A DNA stretch of 64,000 nucleotides from Juglans regia. Taxonomy: Eukaryota > Streptophyta > Magnoliopsida > Fagales > Juglandaceae. The notes under the pieces were generated by a model. The model searched no databases. It saw only the letters and a list, made by a program, of their open reading frames with translations, and was not told the DNA's origin. Shown piece after piece: positions 36,661-60,640 of the stretch (position 1 is the stretch's first letter; each line of letters opens with the position of its first letter). A program made the position numbers and the translations under genes. Location of the stretch: assembly GCF_001411555.2 (NCBI RefSeq), contig NC_049903.1, forward strand, positions 11,342,362-11,406,361, in the 5' to 3' direction.

Positions 36661-36923
36661 AAAAATACCCGTCCCAAAGGAAAATTAATTGGCTACAGTA
36701 CAGTAGTTTTCACACAAATTTGAGAGATGTGAACCAAAAATACCCAATCATACGGCGAAGAAAGTATGTACAGATATATTTGCAATGTCTAATCCAAAGA
36801 GAGTCTAGGCAACCAACAATTGGGTTCAGAATGAGAGGGACAAGCAAAGGCGACACAGTCCATAATTGAGTACTCTGAACAATTTCACCCGGAGAAACAA
36901 ATATTACTGCCAGAAGAAAACCC

Positions 36924-47867
<10,944 letters not shown>

Positions 47868-48070
47868 ATTCTCCCTCTGGGACCTCCCCCACAGCGCAAT
47901 TCCTCCACTCCAGAATCGGACTCCTTCACAAACTTGTTTCTCTCTTTTTGTTTGTCTCTCTCCAAAATCCTTCCACTCTCAATGTCTCTCCCTCTCTAGA
48001 ATCAGATTTCCGCTCTCTTTAGAGCTCAAGGATCAAGACCTCTTCTTCTTGCAGGGTTGCCAAACCTGAG
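47868..48070 (-). promoter_or_regulatory. 5' leader and proximal promoter of CIPK23
   Basis: On the minus strand the 190 bp before the ATG are GA-rich, as in many plant leaders, with no upstream frame that clearly competes. No unambiguous TATA box was found; a weak TTTTATTTAA lies near 48102-48111. Confidence 0.4.
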
Positions 48071-48960
48071 ACTTCGAAACCCTCATTTTTCCTTTTTTGT
48101 TAAATAAAAACTAAAACGGAAACAAAAAGGCACTAAAATTCTCTAAATATCCTTATCGAAATCAAACCCGGGCTTCCAGCTTTTGTTGGAAATACAGGCC
48201 GTTAGAACAGATATAAACCTCATGAATCATTTTCAAACCGACCAATGAGGATACCGCAATTAAAAGGCTGTAAGAATCATAGCAAATTACGGTATCGTAA
48301 ACAGATTAATAATGAGAAAGCGAAATCAATGAGAGGCAGAGATCTGGAGGGAGTCGTGGATTAGTGCGTAAATTTCCTTCTCTGCTATTTTCGGAAAAAG
48401 GAATTGAGCGGTTGGCTGCTCTTGGTAGCTGAAGCTGGAGTTATCAGGCCGGTGTGAGCGAGTGATTGATTGGAATTGGGTATGTATAACTTCGTATTGT
48501 GCCTATGGGTCTGGTGCATGCGCGTGCGTACGCGAGGAAGGCGGAAGGAACTAGGGCTGAGCCGTGATGTGGTCGCTTGCTTCATGCGTCATGCGGTCGC
48601 GTCTTGGCTGGCGCAGTCGTGTCGTAGAGCGATTGGTTGCTTCAGTTGAGAGCTCAACGTCTCAGCCGTCCAGGTGGATCCCATTCGTGATGCGTCAGTG
48701 TTACCAGTCAGAATTAAACAAGTAAGTTTACGTACTACTCTTATATTAATATTATTATTTTTATATTTAAAATTTAAATTAACATTATTTTTAATAAAAT
48801 TTATTTTTTAATTAATTATATTGAATAGATATACATATTAATATATAAAATCACTTATAATTAAATTTTTCGATAGTTCGCCACTCTGCGCGTTGTGTTT
48901 GAATGCAATTCATAATTGGCAATGTTTTGTGAGAACGAGAACTGGATTGGAAACTCTTCC
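48071..48960. other. Intergenic region upstream of CIPK23
   Basis: Presumably contains distal promoter sequence. It includes a GC-rich stretch (48500-48640) with alternating purine-pyrimidine 'gtgcatgcgcgtgcgtacgc'. Frames here have no domain. Confidence 0.4.
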
Positions 48961-49140
48961 ATTGTGTTTGGATATTGAAGTAAGTTGAATTGAGATGATA
49001 AAATATTGTTAGAATATTATTTTTTAATATTATTATTATTTTAAAATTTGAAAAAGTTAAATTGTTTATTATATTTTATGTTGAGATTTAAAAAAATTGT
49101 AATGATGAGTTGAGAGATGTTTGGTAACCAAACGAAGCCT
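48961..49140. mobile_element. MITE of the 'aactcaactcatctc' family
   Basis: Runs from 'ttgtgtttggatattgaagt' to 'tttggtaaccaaacgaagcc'. It is the inverted counterpart of the element at 59919-60118: same termini, with a 'ttgtttattatattttatgt' core. Non-coding. Confidence 0.75.
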
Positions 49141-50869
49141 TCGTTTTAACTATTTTAACTTATCTCATTTTCTCTAATTTAATTATTATAAATTTTTTAA
49201 ATTTTTTTAAAAAAATATAATAAACAATTTAATTTTTTAAAATTTTAAAATATAAAATAATATTATATTTAACATTCATTCCACGATCTAAACTTTCTAT
49301 AAAATAACTACACCTCGAGAATCTCACCAATTCATGTAAAAAATCTTTTTTATTTCTTTATCTTTTAAACATTTTTTTAACACCTTAAATATTTTTAAAA
49401 AGTAAAAAAATTCACAAAATTATTAAAAATCACTTCCAACTATTAGAAAAAAACAATCGGTACTCACTCGGTGGATATTCTCGGTTTGATTAGGATTTTC
49501 CTTTTATACCTACACGTGCACGCTATCATAGAGTTAAGAAATGGAGAAATGCTACGGCTCTCAAATTTGAAATTTAAAAATTGTCTCGAAAAGAGTTAAT
49601 TTTTTTTTTATATTTTTTTAATTATTATAAACATTTTTAAAAAAAATAAAAAATTCACAACATCATTTAAAAATATTTTTTTAATCATTCGGTAAAAAAT
49701 AAAAAATCTTATTCGAGACCCAAAATATTTCTCTAAAAAATGAGAAGCGGTAGGTAGGTTTATAAAAAAAAAAAAATAAATCTATAAATAAAAAAAACTT
49801 ATAATCTTATTACTTGAGAAAAATGATAGAATTACAATTTTTTTTTATAATTTTTATATAATCATATGTTAAATAAGGGATATTTTTATAAAACAATTTA
49901 TAAAAATAATATTACTTTATATAAATACCATCAATTTAACATTTTTTTAACATATGGTTATATAAAAATTTTAAAAAATAATTATAAATGTATCATTACT
50001 CATTATCTGATATCTACTTTATAATAAGATAAAGTTTAACACTATAAAACGTGTTAAAAGTCGTATTAATTTATAAACTTTTTCTATAAATCAAGTATTT
50101 CTCTAAAAAAAATAATAGAATAATGCTAACTACAAATCTAAGCAATACAAGCACTTTATAAAAATGTAGATTTTTTTTATATGAATTTCATTTTTTTTTT
50201 TTTTTGTCAAAAGGCATACACGAGAGTTGTAGGCTTTAATTTCGCACAAATAATTTTCTATAATTAACTAATATAGGAAAATGTATTTCCATTAGGTGGG
50301 ATATTTTTAATTAGTTTTTCATTTAAAAGGTTAAAAATAAAAAGAAAAACTTGCTTTCACCGATATTTGATTCAAGAATCCGAGCGTACTATTGTACTTG
50401 AGAAAATTCTGGAGAATGGAACAAAGTCACAAACACATGTTGGACATGAAACTTCCGGATAATCATGATGTATAATATTCAGAAGATTAGGTCATTATGG
50501 ACATACATTGTATGACATATAAAACTCTCCTAGTCTCTCAATAATTAAATTAATCAAGAACAATACCATGCAGTGTGTGTGCTATATATTATTTGGAACA
50601 ACAACAATAATAGTAATATTATTTCTTCAAAGTCATTGATAGAGTATAAGAAAAAAATATGTCAATGATTAAATAAACACTCAATTATTCATCGAACAAC
50701 ACTGTAGATCTGCTTTATTGTTCAAACGTCTTCATCAATTAAGCAGAGGAACGAACAAGTGGTACGAAATGGTCTTGTTTGCATTGGATAGTTTTTGAAG
50801 AATTTCATGCATAAGTTACTATTTACTTTTACACTTTACGTTTATAGTTTTTTTTTAATAAGATGTAAG
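49141..50869. other. AT-rich intergenic sequence
   Basis: Starts with a second partial MITE of the same family (49139-49265). The remainder is low-complexity AT-rich sequence with poly-A/T tracts. No gene seen. Confidence 0.5.
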
Positions 50870-51397
50870 TAGGACTGTACAGGAACCGCCGAAATCGGCC
50901 GTGAACCGGTCGGCGGTCAAGAGGAATTGAAGGAAAATCGATATCAGCAGTTCAGGACCAATTTGAACCCCTAGAAAACCGTTGAACCGGTCGATCCGGT
51001 CTATTTATATATATTTTTTAATATATGTATATAAAACGACACCGTTTCACTTATAATAAGTGAAACGACGTCGTTTTAGAACTTGAAAATTAACAAAAAA
51101 ATTATAATATTAATAACACCTCCACGCCCCTTTTCTTCTTTCCCGAGTCATCTTCTTCCTCTCTAACCTCTGCAACTCTTTTATTCTTTCATGGCAGCGA
51201 CGGCGAGACACTTCTTCACTCTTTTTCAGTTCCTCCTCCTTCACAGAAGACCGTGCCGACACATGTCGAGACGGATATGATCGGTTTTCTCTCTCCAAAC
51301 CCTCGGTTTCGGCCGATTCAACAGACCAGTGGTAGACGTCGGTGATGTCTCGGTTTTGTGCCGAAACCGACACCGAACCCATCGGTGTACAGCCCTA
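50870..51397. mobile_element. hAT-type MITE, 528 bp, perfect 8-bp target duplication
   Basis: Ends TAGGACTGTAC (50870-50880) and GTACAGCCCTA (51387-51397), flanked by identical 'gatgtaag' at 50862-50869 and 51398-51405. It contains a 47-bp near-palindrome and a frame (51382-51110, minus) that translates to a charged peptide of no known family; I treat this as non-coding. Confidence 0.95.
51032..51078. repeat. Near-palindrome inside the hAT MITE
   Basis: Two 22-bp arms, 'taaaacgacaccgtttcact' plus 'ta' and its complement, with two mismatches around a 3-bp centre. Similar 'acgtcgtttt' strings occur at 14540-14630 in the hAT element, which suggests a family-specific subterminal motif. Confidence 0.85.
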
Positions 51398-51405
51398 GAT
51401 GTAAG

Positions 51406-52380
51406 GGTATTTTTCATAGGGTGTAGGGGTATTTTTTATAGAGTGTAGAGGTATTTTTATAGAGTGTGCAAGTATTTATCATAGGATGTGAGGTAATGAA
51501 TAGTGGCTGATGAGAATAATTTTATTTTATTTTTTTAGGCAACTGGGTGCAGAAGATTCATCTTAGATATATGTTCTTATTTATATGTTCTTAATACCAT
51601 TGATTGATTTATACAATAAACTAAATGTAGGAGAGAAATAAATTATATTATAATACATACTAAAATATTATAAATATATTCTATAATAAGAACGGTAATA
51701 ATCTAATATAATATTCCAAAGAGTTACAATACAATGAGATTTATCGAATGCAACTCAAGCAAAACTAATGATTCTGGTTAGAAAAAATAAATAAAACCAA
51801 TGATTATTCGAAACTCAACAATATATGTTATAATTAGTTATGAATGTTTAAAAAATTAAATTAAACTAGCATAGTTTATCATTCGGACAGAAAAAGTAAT
51901 AAAGAATGGGGCTGGAGTGTTGGCTACGGCCGTGGCACCGACCATGTTAAGGTAGGAAACATTTCAATTATAATTCAATCTATTTAATTATACTAATAAG
52001 ATCTCTCAAATTGACCAGTTAATTTCAAGAATGATTTGTGTTGAATTTGCTCTTTGCCATCAAAATTGCAAATTCTAAATATCGCACATCGAGTTTAAGT
52101 TTTATAGAATTGAACTTAAAATTTATATGACTATACTTATTCAATTAAACAGGTTAGGCGCTCAATATTTATTGATAAATTTTGTTTTTAATTCATATAA
52201 AATTCATATGTGTGTTAGACAATTGTCCACCCTAATTTGATTTCCTTGAAAATGCCATCTTTTAATTCTTATTGTGAGTTTTTTTTTTTTTTTTTTAAAA
52301 AAACCATGATTTTTTAACACTTTGAAGTTAAAGTTCATGTGGTCCCCAAAATACATTTGTTAGTAAAAATACATTAAGGT
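51406..52380. other. AT-rich intergenic sequence
   Basis: Three short imperfect repeats of 'gggtgtaggggtatttttta' follow the MITE (51404-51485). No gene recognised. Confidence 0.5.
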
Positions 52381-52806
52381 TTTGTTGTGTTACATAAATT
52401 AGATGGGATATAAGTTAAAAGTTGAATAAAATATTTTTAGAATATAATTTTTTTATATCATTTTTATTTTAAAATTTGAGAGTTTAAAAAAATTATAATG
52501 ATTATATGAAATGAAATGATATTAGTATTAGTAACCAATTCAGGCCTAAATTAATACAGTTATACAAGATGAGAGAACGAAATACTCTTAGGCCTGGTTT
52601 GTTTAGTGTAATCATCTCATCTCATCTAATTATTATAATTTTTTTAAATTTTTAAATAAAATATAATAAATAATTCAACTTTTTTAAATCTTAAAAAAGA
52701 AATGATATTAAAAAATTATATTTTATCAATATTTTATTTTATTTTTTAATTTTTATCTCATATTATTTTATCTCAATTCAACTTAACTCAATTCACTATC
52801 AAAACT
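52381..52806. mobile_element. Two adjacent MITEs of the 'aactcaactcatctc' family
   Basis: One degenerate element (about 52381-52555, minus-type orientation) is followed by a better one (about 52591-52806, 'aggcctggtttgtttagtgt' to 'ttcactatcaaaac'). Non-coding, AT-rich cores. Confidence 0.6.
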
Positions 52807-54109
52807 TTAGACATCTTACTCAATGGTTGTTGAAGTTTGATCTTCCTTCGTGAGATCAAACAAGCAACCGTGATTTGATCGTTCCTTGAAAACGACCCTT
52901 TTAACTTACAAAGACTTTCGCATTAACAGTATTCAAAGCGTTGGCTAAAGCCAACTTTTCTCTGCCTTTTTCCCCCTTACTTTTTGGAAAGTCTCAAGTC
53001 GAAGATAAGCTGTAGCCTGAAAACCTGGCAAGAGGCAATTCTTGGGTAGAAGTAGGGCATGTTTGCATAATTGAAATATTTTAGAATTTTATAAATAGAA
53101 ATTAAATTATTTGAGTGAAAATGTTTGAATGAATTTCAGAAAACGAGATTTAAAAAAAAAAAAACTGAATAAAAAAATTATAAAATTAAAAATTTATTTA
53201 AATATAATTTTTAATGTAATTTATATTTTATTTTAAAATTTGTAAAAATTATATTAATTTTTGTGTTTGAATAACAATTATGTAATAATTAGATAAAAAA
53301 GTCAAAATTTTGAAATTAAAAACCGTTTTATGTTTGAATAATATTTGCGAATGATTATAAATGAAATTATAAGAAATTTTGGTAATTATGATAATTCTCA
53401 TAGTTTCCTAACATGTAAAAATGAGTTAACTTGGCTATAACTTGAAGAAGCACACTAAACACATGAAAAACAAGAAAGTAATTGTTACGCTGTCAGGAAG
53501 AAAATTCAATAGTCTTAGGCCTTAGGTATTATCAGATATTTTTAAATATTTTCTTACCAAATATTAATCAAGTACAGAATATTTTTCAATTCTAAATATT
53601 TAATTTTTTTATTTAATTATTATAATTTTTTTAAATTTCAAAACAAAACACAAAAAATAATAAAATTTTTTAAATTTTTAAATAAAAATTATATTCCAAT
53701 AATATTTTAATTTTATAATTTTTTTATTTAATTTTTTTTTCTTTCATTTCTCAAAATTCTATACAACTCAAATCAAATAATTCATTACTATTCACAAATT
53801 ATATCACTATTATTCACACATATGCCTAGATATTCTAAGTGTCCAAACAAACTATTAATTCTTAAAACTACATATTTTGAATGATAATAATCGACTCAAC
53901 AAAAAGAGAGAACATGTTTAAGTTTTTAGAGGGAATCGGAGAAGTTATTATTAATACATGAACTTCGTCAGTTACAGAAACTAAAACATGAAGTACATGA
54001 ACTCCGTCTTGAGATCACACTTCTCAGTTATACTAGACAAGTAACAACAATTGTGTGTGAGGAGGTGTTGAGAATTAAAAAAAATTAAAATTAAATTATG
54101 TATTGTTGC
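52807..54109. other. AT-rich intergenic sequence
   Basis: Includes two further MITE-like blocks (about 53054-53410 and 53519-53865) that begin and end with 'tttgcataat' and 'ccaaacaaac'-like strings. No gene seen. Confidence 0.45.
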
Positions 54110-54305
54110 AGTTTTCTCATCTTATATAAAAAAATTTCATCTCATCTAATCATTACAATTTTTTCAAATTCTCACACAAAATAAAATAAACAATTCAACT
54201 TTTTTAAATCTCAAAACAAAAATAATATTAAAAAATATATTCTGATAATATTTTATTGAACTTTCAACTTTTATCTCAACTCATCTACGAAAATAAATGA
54301 AGCCT
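54110..54305. mobile_element. MITE of the 'aactcaactcatctc' family
   Basis: Contains 'tcatctcatctaatcattac' and 'aaaatatattctgataatat', ending near 'tcatctacg'. Same core as 59919-60118. Confidence 0.6.
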
Positions 54306-56540
54306 AATTGGTGGTACTTGGTGATGGTGGTGGTGGTGTTTGAAATAAACTAGGTCCAACTCATCAAATGGCTCTCACTAGAGAACAATAAAATGAGAGA
54401 ATAAGAATAGACAATTAGGGGACAAAAAAAAAAAAAAAAAGATGTCAAAGAGAAAATAAAAAAATGAACGAAAAATGAGAGAAACAAGGGAAAGCAAATA
54501 GGCATGCTAATAAAAAATGGAATAAAGTTGTCATCACTCATCACTCCTAAGGTTAGGGATAAAAAGGGATCCGACCGGACGAGAAAGGGGACTTCTTCAG
54601 ATTCTTCAACCTTACGATAAGAGCTCTAGAGAGAACATCTCTTCCAACAAATAGATATTCAACTTCTATTATACAATGAGAAATAAGAGACTATGAAATA
54701 TTGTAAAATATTCATATTATAGTGGATTCGTCTTTCCAAACGACCTGTGGAAGTAGGCCTAGTGCCGAATCACGTAAATTTGTGTGTCTTCATCTCTTAT
54801 ATTTTTTTTTATATTTTTTTTCTATTCACCGTCATGTATGTACGACGCCGTACGACAGCATTGGACCATTGTCGGAAGCTCTAGACCACACCGATCAAGA
54901 CCTAAAATGTTGTCGTGGGCTAGAATGCTTCTTTCTCTTATATTGACATGTTGTATGAATTTTTGGCATTGGGTGAGAGGGTGGACCCCTAGCTTGAAAA
55001 AGATTTCCTTAAATTAAGAAGATATGAGAAGATAAATAAAATATTTTTATTTGTAGTCGTCATTAATATTCTCTACAAACTTTGTGAAGATTTAAATCAT
55101 AATTTTAGTTTTTTGTTTGCTAAACTTTATGAATACACTTTTTAATTAAGTCATTATATAAACTTTTTTGTTGTTATGATTTTTGTGAAATGCCTATTTT
55201 CTTTAGGTTTTGAATTTATTTTTCATTTCTTGCTCTTTAATTATTTTTATTTTTATTAATTATCATTTTGTTAGCCGTGTTCCTAAAAAAATATAATTAA
55301 ACTATTTTTTCCAACCTAAAATACTTGATCCCTCTAAAATTATAATTTTGACCTCGTCCCTGCTCTTCGTGCCGCCAAGAAAGATAAATTCAAATTTACA
55401 AAAAATTGTGACTTTATATTTAAGATTAATATAGAAAGTCAGGAGAAATATTTTCATATTTCTAAAGTCGCATTTATAAACCATGCTGCTTGTTATCCAG
55501 CAATGGAAGCTCTGCGCTCCCCTTGTTATGATTATAAGATTGTGTTTGGTTGTTAGAATGAGTTTAAATCATTCGAAATTAATCATTGATGGAATTTATC
55601 ATTTTTCAACTTTCCATACAAAAAATTAAACTCATCTCAACAGCTTACTTTATATATCCAAACACATATTTCAACTTATTTATATTTAAGCACATCTCAA
55701 TGAGATTCACAAAATATTATTAATTATAGATAAACTCAAATCATTTAAAATTACCTTAACATCCGAACGCAGCCTAAAACTCAAGTCTTTGAACTGGACC
55801 CTTTATTGCAACGGACTTTGTGTCCATTTTGTACATGAGTAGTAATAAAACTTACAACCTATTCACAATTTATATTCAACTTTTAATATAATAATATTTT
55901 TTATTATATTTAAACCCATGAAACCAAAAGTAAAAATCAAAATAAAATTTAAAGTAATATTATTTTATTACATAGTTGAAAACAAGTTCTTATAAAGTAT
56001 TAATTCTATCATTTCTCTTTGCACATTGGATTTTATAGTAATCATATTTACATTTATAGAGTATGTAAGTTTCGCAAACTTCTTTTAGAAAAAGTAAATA
56101 AATATAAAATTTATATGAAAAAATTAATTTTTAATGACAAATTTTATTATTTTTTAAAATAAATGTGTGAGACCTATACACTAAAAAACTATTCATTACT
56201 CATAACTTTTTGCCCTCTTTAATGTGATGTATGGATTATGTGCAATTGTGCGAGGCACATTGGGCTTTACGCCCTCTTGAGAGGGCATTCTATTTGCTTA
56301 TTACTATTAGTAATTGAAAAAGTCTATAGACAACCGGCCTGGGAGTACTCTCGCGGCATCGCGTCTGACGTGACAAAAAATTTGATCGATGTTGTTCATT
56401 ACAGCTCAAAGATAGAAGGGGTTATGGTGGCCTCCATCCCTTTCATTTTCCTCTTCCTCTACCTCTCATTTTGTTTCCCCTCTTTCTCCCTCAAAATTTT
56501 ATTTTCCCCTCCCTCTCCCTCCCCCCGTCCATCTCCATAT
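54306..56540. other. Intergenic sequence with one more MITE-like block
   Basis: A different MITE-like block runs about 55540-55776 ('ttgtgtttggttgttagaat' to 'catccgaacgcagcc'). Frames at 54722-55017 and 56238-56762 show no recognisable domain; the latter overlaps the DUF538-like relic on the other strand. Confidence 0.4.
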
Positions 56541-56801
56541 CTAGGAAGCAAAGTGCTTTCCCTCGCAAGCCGGGCTCTCGTCGAGATTCTTGGAGGGGTA
56601 CTTGGCGGTGACCATACCGACCTCAAACACCAAGTCATCGATGCTGGATCAAATCCCAGTGATGGATCACCACTTGAAAAATGCTCGGATCTGGATACCA
56701 TCGATATCGGCGATTCTACCAGCCACGATCTTGCTGATTATTTTCTTCGAATAGGTGGCTAGATAGTTGTTCAACATAAAAGTCTCCAGTGGTAGTAATT
56801 T
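56541..56801 (-). pseudogene. DUF538-like C-terminal fragment with in-frame stops
   Basis: One minus-strand frame reads LPLETFMLNNYLATYSKK, IVAGRIADIDGIQIRAFFKW, then stop, SITGI, stop, SSIDDLVFEVGMVTAKYPSKN and ends at 56541. The pattern (KG-x-L-DIDGI-x-R-x-FFKWW-x-ITGI followed by DDL-F-VGM) is what I recall for plant DUF538 proteins. Two stops (56669 and about 56652) fall where Trp and Arg would be expected. The identification is from memory and tentative. No upstream exons were recognised. Confidence 0.45.
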
Positions 56802-57088
56802 CTCGAAGAGAAACAAGAATGGGAAGAAAAAGGAAGTATATCCTAGAATAACCCACACCAATATTATAGCATGCAAGCTCATTCATAGACACTCCCAAAA
56901 TGACCTAGAATAAAAAAGTATACATATAGTATGAGCTTGCACGACTACCAAACCATCCAAGAACCACAAGAGCCATAAAGATGGAAATTAATGGGCCTGA
57001 TTTGCTGAGGTTTCAGAGGTCTCCCTGTTCTCATTCTCATGTGGTACCTAGATAGGATGACCAACACCATGCTCCTTTGCAATCTCTG

Positions 57089-57463
57089 TCATTTCCATCG
57101 TCTTGTCGTTATCTCAACTGCTACAACTATCCTTGAAAGAATGGAGTAACTGAGAATAAAGGAAGGTACGGTGGGAGGGAAAAGGGTGGACTTGCAGAGG
57201 TTAGAGTTCTGTAGAGTTCTTGTATTTGTAGTCTTAGAAACTTGTTGTTTGTTTGGTTGTATCAAGGAAGAAACGGTATAAATGTAGAAGAGTTGCTGCG
57301 ATGGGGCTAAGAATGCATGCAAAGTGTTTGATAAATTGTTGAAGAGAAAATCACCAGCTGGTTTGGCCATGGGAGACTCGTCGAGAATACTTTCTCTTTC
57401 AACCTCACAGTCTGCATTAATAGCCTGGGCTACTTTCTCTTCTTCATGTTGTCTTTCGTCCAT
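57089..57463 (-). other. Unidentified 124-codon open frame
   Basis: Starts MDERQHEEEKVAQAINAD and contains no domain I recognise. It lies 290 bp or more upstream of the DUF538-like relic on the same strand, so it could be a leftover 5' exon of that gene. The second half is low-complexity and probably non-coding. Confidence 0.2.
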
Positions 57464-59918
57464 TTTTTTTAATCATCCACGTCAGCCAATTACGCCGCGG
57501 TTTCCCATCGCGATTGTACGTAGCAGTTTTGTTAGTAATTATCCAATTCTATAAGCACACAATAATAAACCACATGCATTACCAAAAATGAAAACTGCTA
57601 CAAAATAATAATAATAAAAAAAATTCTTTTTACAGAAAGGTCTCGATAACTTTTGTTATATGAGTAAGTCCCTTTCTTTTTTCTTGTCGTTGAGTCCGTG
57701 GACGTTTTGAGCACTTTTCTACCCTTTGTTCCCATGGTTGGGGCAAGCATGGGGGCACAAAGAGCACCACGGGGCGGACAAGCACTTATGCTTGTGGCAT
57801 CCATACTCAAGAGTTGAGCTCTCGAACGATTTGATCAATTCCATCTGTGCTTGAAACCTAAGAGAGGTTAGGGTGGGGTGAGCACTTAAGCTTTTGGTGA
57901 TTGTTCTCAAAAGTCAAAACTCCTGTGTGATTTGATTAATTCCATGAATGCTCGGATCCTTGCTGGGACATGTCAAGTTAAACCTACGATGGGGCTCGTT
58001 CTCTTGGTCAAGTTAAACAAATCGATCGGATCACATCGAAGCTCCCGATCATGAAAAGCCTACTCTCTCCAAAAGTATCAGACCCCAATATAATTGATCA
58101 GATTACATTGGATTTCGGGGCCCAAACACGTAAATCATAAAGGGACAGTTCGGATCATGCTGAAGCTTGGTGCCCGAGCATGTATAACATAGAGAGACAA
58201 ATTGGTTCAGTGCTCTAATCTTGAGGTAAACAAACAAAGACTACTCGACATCCAAGGGCTGGTAATAACTCAAAATGGAGCAATAATGTTTAGTTCTTGA
58301 GAAAATAAACAAAGAGTGTCCGAGGGGAGCAACACGAGTGCACTTTGCCTCTCCATAGTGCTCGTCCAAGATCGAGCACTTTCTCATTTACTTGTTCAGT
58401 TGTGTCCTACTAGATTGTGATTTTCACTTTTACATGAATTATCGGTGCATGGTAAACAAATCAACAAAAGCAACTCAAAATAATGAGTGATGATAGGTGA
58501 AGGACAAACTTGACAAAAACTTGAGGGATAAAGTTTGTACGTTGCTCAAAAAATAAATACACAAATAGAGTTTCATCCCAATTTCAAAACAAAAGCGAGG
58601 GTAAAATAGGAATTAAAATTCAAAATACATACACACTAGAAGTCTTTAATAGACTTGTTGTACGATATATTACAGCTAAGAAAATATTAAAATATGTTAG
58701 CTTACCCATCAATAATATGTTAGTGATATTGATAAAGGAAAACTCTAAACGCAAGCATCGTGTGTAGGGCCCCGCAAACGACCTCCTACGTGGAGTCGAA
58801 ACGCACCGTTTGATATAAATAAAATTGTACATTTTGAATTGAATACGATTAACCCCTCCTCTTCTGTCTAAACGGTGTGTACATTTTGTCTTTATTTCTT
58901 CTTCTCCCATATTGTTTTCGGTTCCCATACGCCTCTTCTACTTCTCATTCTCCTTCCCATTACAAAACGAAACCTTGCATTTCAAATGTTGGAAACTCCC
59001 TTCTCAGGTTTTTCTTGGTGTGGTGGTTTATGCAGCTTCCAAGGTGCAATGCTCTCGGGACTAATCAACCAGAGGTTATAGAGGAAAAATGTGAAGTGAA
59101 GGAAATCGTGTAACTTGAGTTTGGGAACAGATATTTTGATCTGAATGAGAAAGAAACACTTCTCATGGAAATTGAGTGGTTAAAATCTATAGTTGCCCAA
59201 AGACTTCAAATTAGAAATGAAATAGAAATCGAACAAATATCTATAGATGGGCTGTAATCATTTGCAGAAGAACAAAAATATCAAAAATCACAAAAGGTAC
59301 GGGTTGAGTCTTACACCTCTACCCCATGGTTCCCCACCCATTCATTTGACGAATTTCACAACTCACACACTTCCAAAGTCCCAAAGCCAAAGAAAAGAAC
59401 CAGTCTTACCTAGTTTGACGTCGAAATGTGAGAGAGACGGTGTGGGCTGCTGCAACTTCAATGATAACGGAGACATACCGATTTGAGGCAGAGGTAATCG
59501 AGAGAGACGACCAACCAATGAAACCACTTTGAGAGAGACAAAAGAGCAGGAAAGATCTGAGAAACAAAACTACTGGGTGTTTTCCTTTCTTATTCGGACG
59601 TCCATCCTCTTTTTTTTTTTTAAATGTAATAATCGAGGCTGACATGGCAAATCGTGCTCATACATGCCACATTTCTGCCTGTATGTAGCATATTGATCGA
59701 TAAAACAATTTTGAAAATAAAATAGATTTTTTCTTCTCATTGCCTTTAGGCCAAGCCTAATTTGAACCCAGAGAAAATGCTGCGTTGCAGGTCACATGTT
59801 CCCTCTACTTCTCTTCGTCTCTCAGGTCGACGGATCTTCTCAATTGAAAGATCCCTTATATGGATAATATACATTTCATATGGATAATACACATTCCAGT
59901 TGACCGCGAGCCTAATTC
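57464..59918. other. Intergenic sequence, possible degenerate coding remnants
   Basis: 57720-57960 holds two weakly similar stretches ending '...atttgatcaattcca' and '...atttgattaattcca'. Around 58877-59260 short plus-strand frames could be joined only by ignoring stops (for example FDLNEKETLLMEIEWLKS near 59140); no family was recognised and no gene is called. Confidence 0.35.
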
Positions 59919-60118
59919 TCGTTTGGTTTCAAAAATCCTCTCAACTCATCTCAACTCATCATTACAACTTTTTCAAATCCCAACATAAAATATAATAAAC
60001 AATTCAATTTTTTCAAATCCCAAAATAATAATAATATTAAAAAATAATATTCTAATAATATTTTATCAACTCAACTCAACTCAACTCAACTCACTTCAAC
60101 ATCCAAACACAACTTAAT
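59919..60118. mobile_element. MITE of the 'aactcaactcatctc' family, best-preserved copy
   Basis: From 'ctcgtttggtttcaaaaatc' to 'cttcaacatccaaacacaac', with inner inverted repeats 'ctcaactcatctcaactcat' and 'ctcaactcaactcaactcac' facing each other in imperfect form. Non-coding. Confidence 0.75.
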
Positions 60119-60279
60119 TGTTTTGTTCCGAAGCAAATATATTCACGAGGCGGTTTGTCCTATTCAGATGTTTACGATCAAAAAGTATTGGATTATCTTT
60201 CGGATAGGCCCCGAAAGGAGAAGGAGGTCTGGAATGCCAACAGGCGCCTCTTATTGAATTGCTCAATCATGACCCGGCT

Positions 60280-60640
60280 CTCGAACGGGTCCGGGCCCGG
60301 GCCCGGGCCCAAGCAATATACCCAGCGCCTAGATTTTTTTTGTCAAAAAAAGGTTTTTATTAAACCCTTCTCTTCCTTTCCCCTCCCTAACGTCTCCTAC
60401 TTCCTCCCGACGCATCCTGCGCAACCCCCGACTTCTCTCTCTCTCTCTCTCTCTCTCTCCCTCTCTCTCCCCCTCCTTAGTCCTTTCTCCCCTTCGACTC
60501 TCCCTCTGCCTATCTGTTGTTCTCTGCTCCACTGCGCCGCGCCACGACCGCCGTAGCCCATCCATTGCCGATTAGTTCCTCTGCCTCCGTCTCGCTCTCG
60601 TTCTTGCGCTCTCCTCTCTCTCTCTCTCTCTCCAGATCGT
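60280..60640. repeat. GGGCCC run and CT microsatellites upstream of the helicase gene
   Basis: A short 'gggcccgggcccgggccc' run at about 60293-60311 is followed by (CT)n tracts at 60434-60478 and 60612-60632. The frames crossing them translate as Ser-Leu or Glu-Arg repeats. Confidence 0.8.

Noticed and set aside
51110..51382. 90-codon charged ORF (minus)
   Set aside because: It lies wholly inside a non-autonomous hAT MITE with perfect target duplications, so it is most likely fortuitous.
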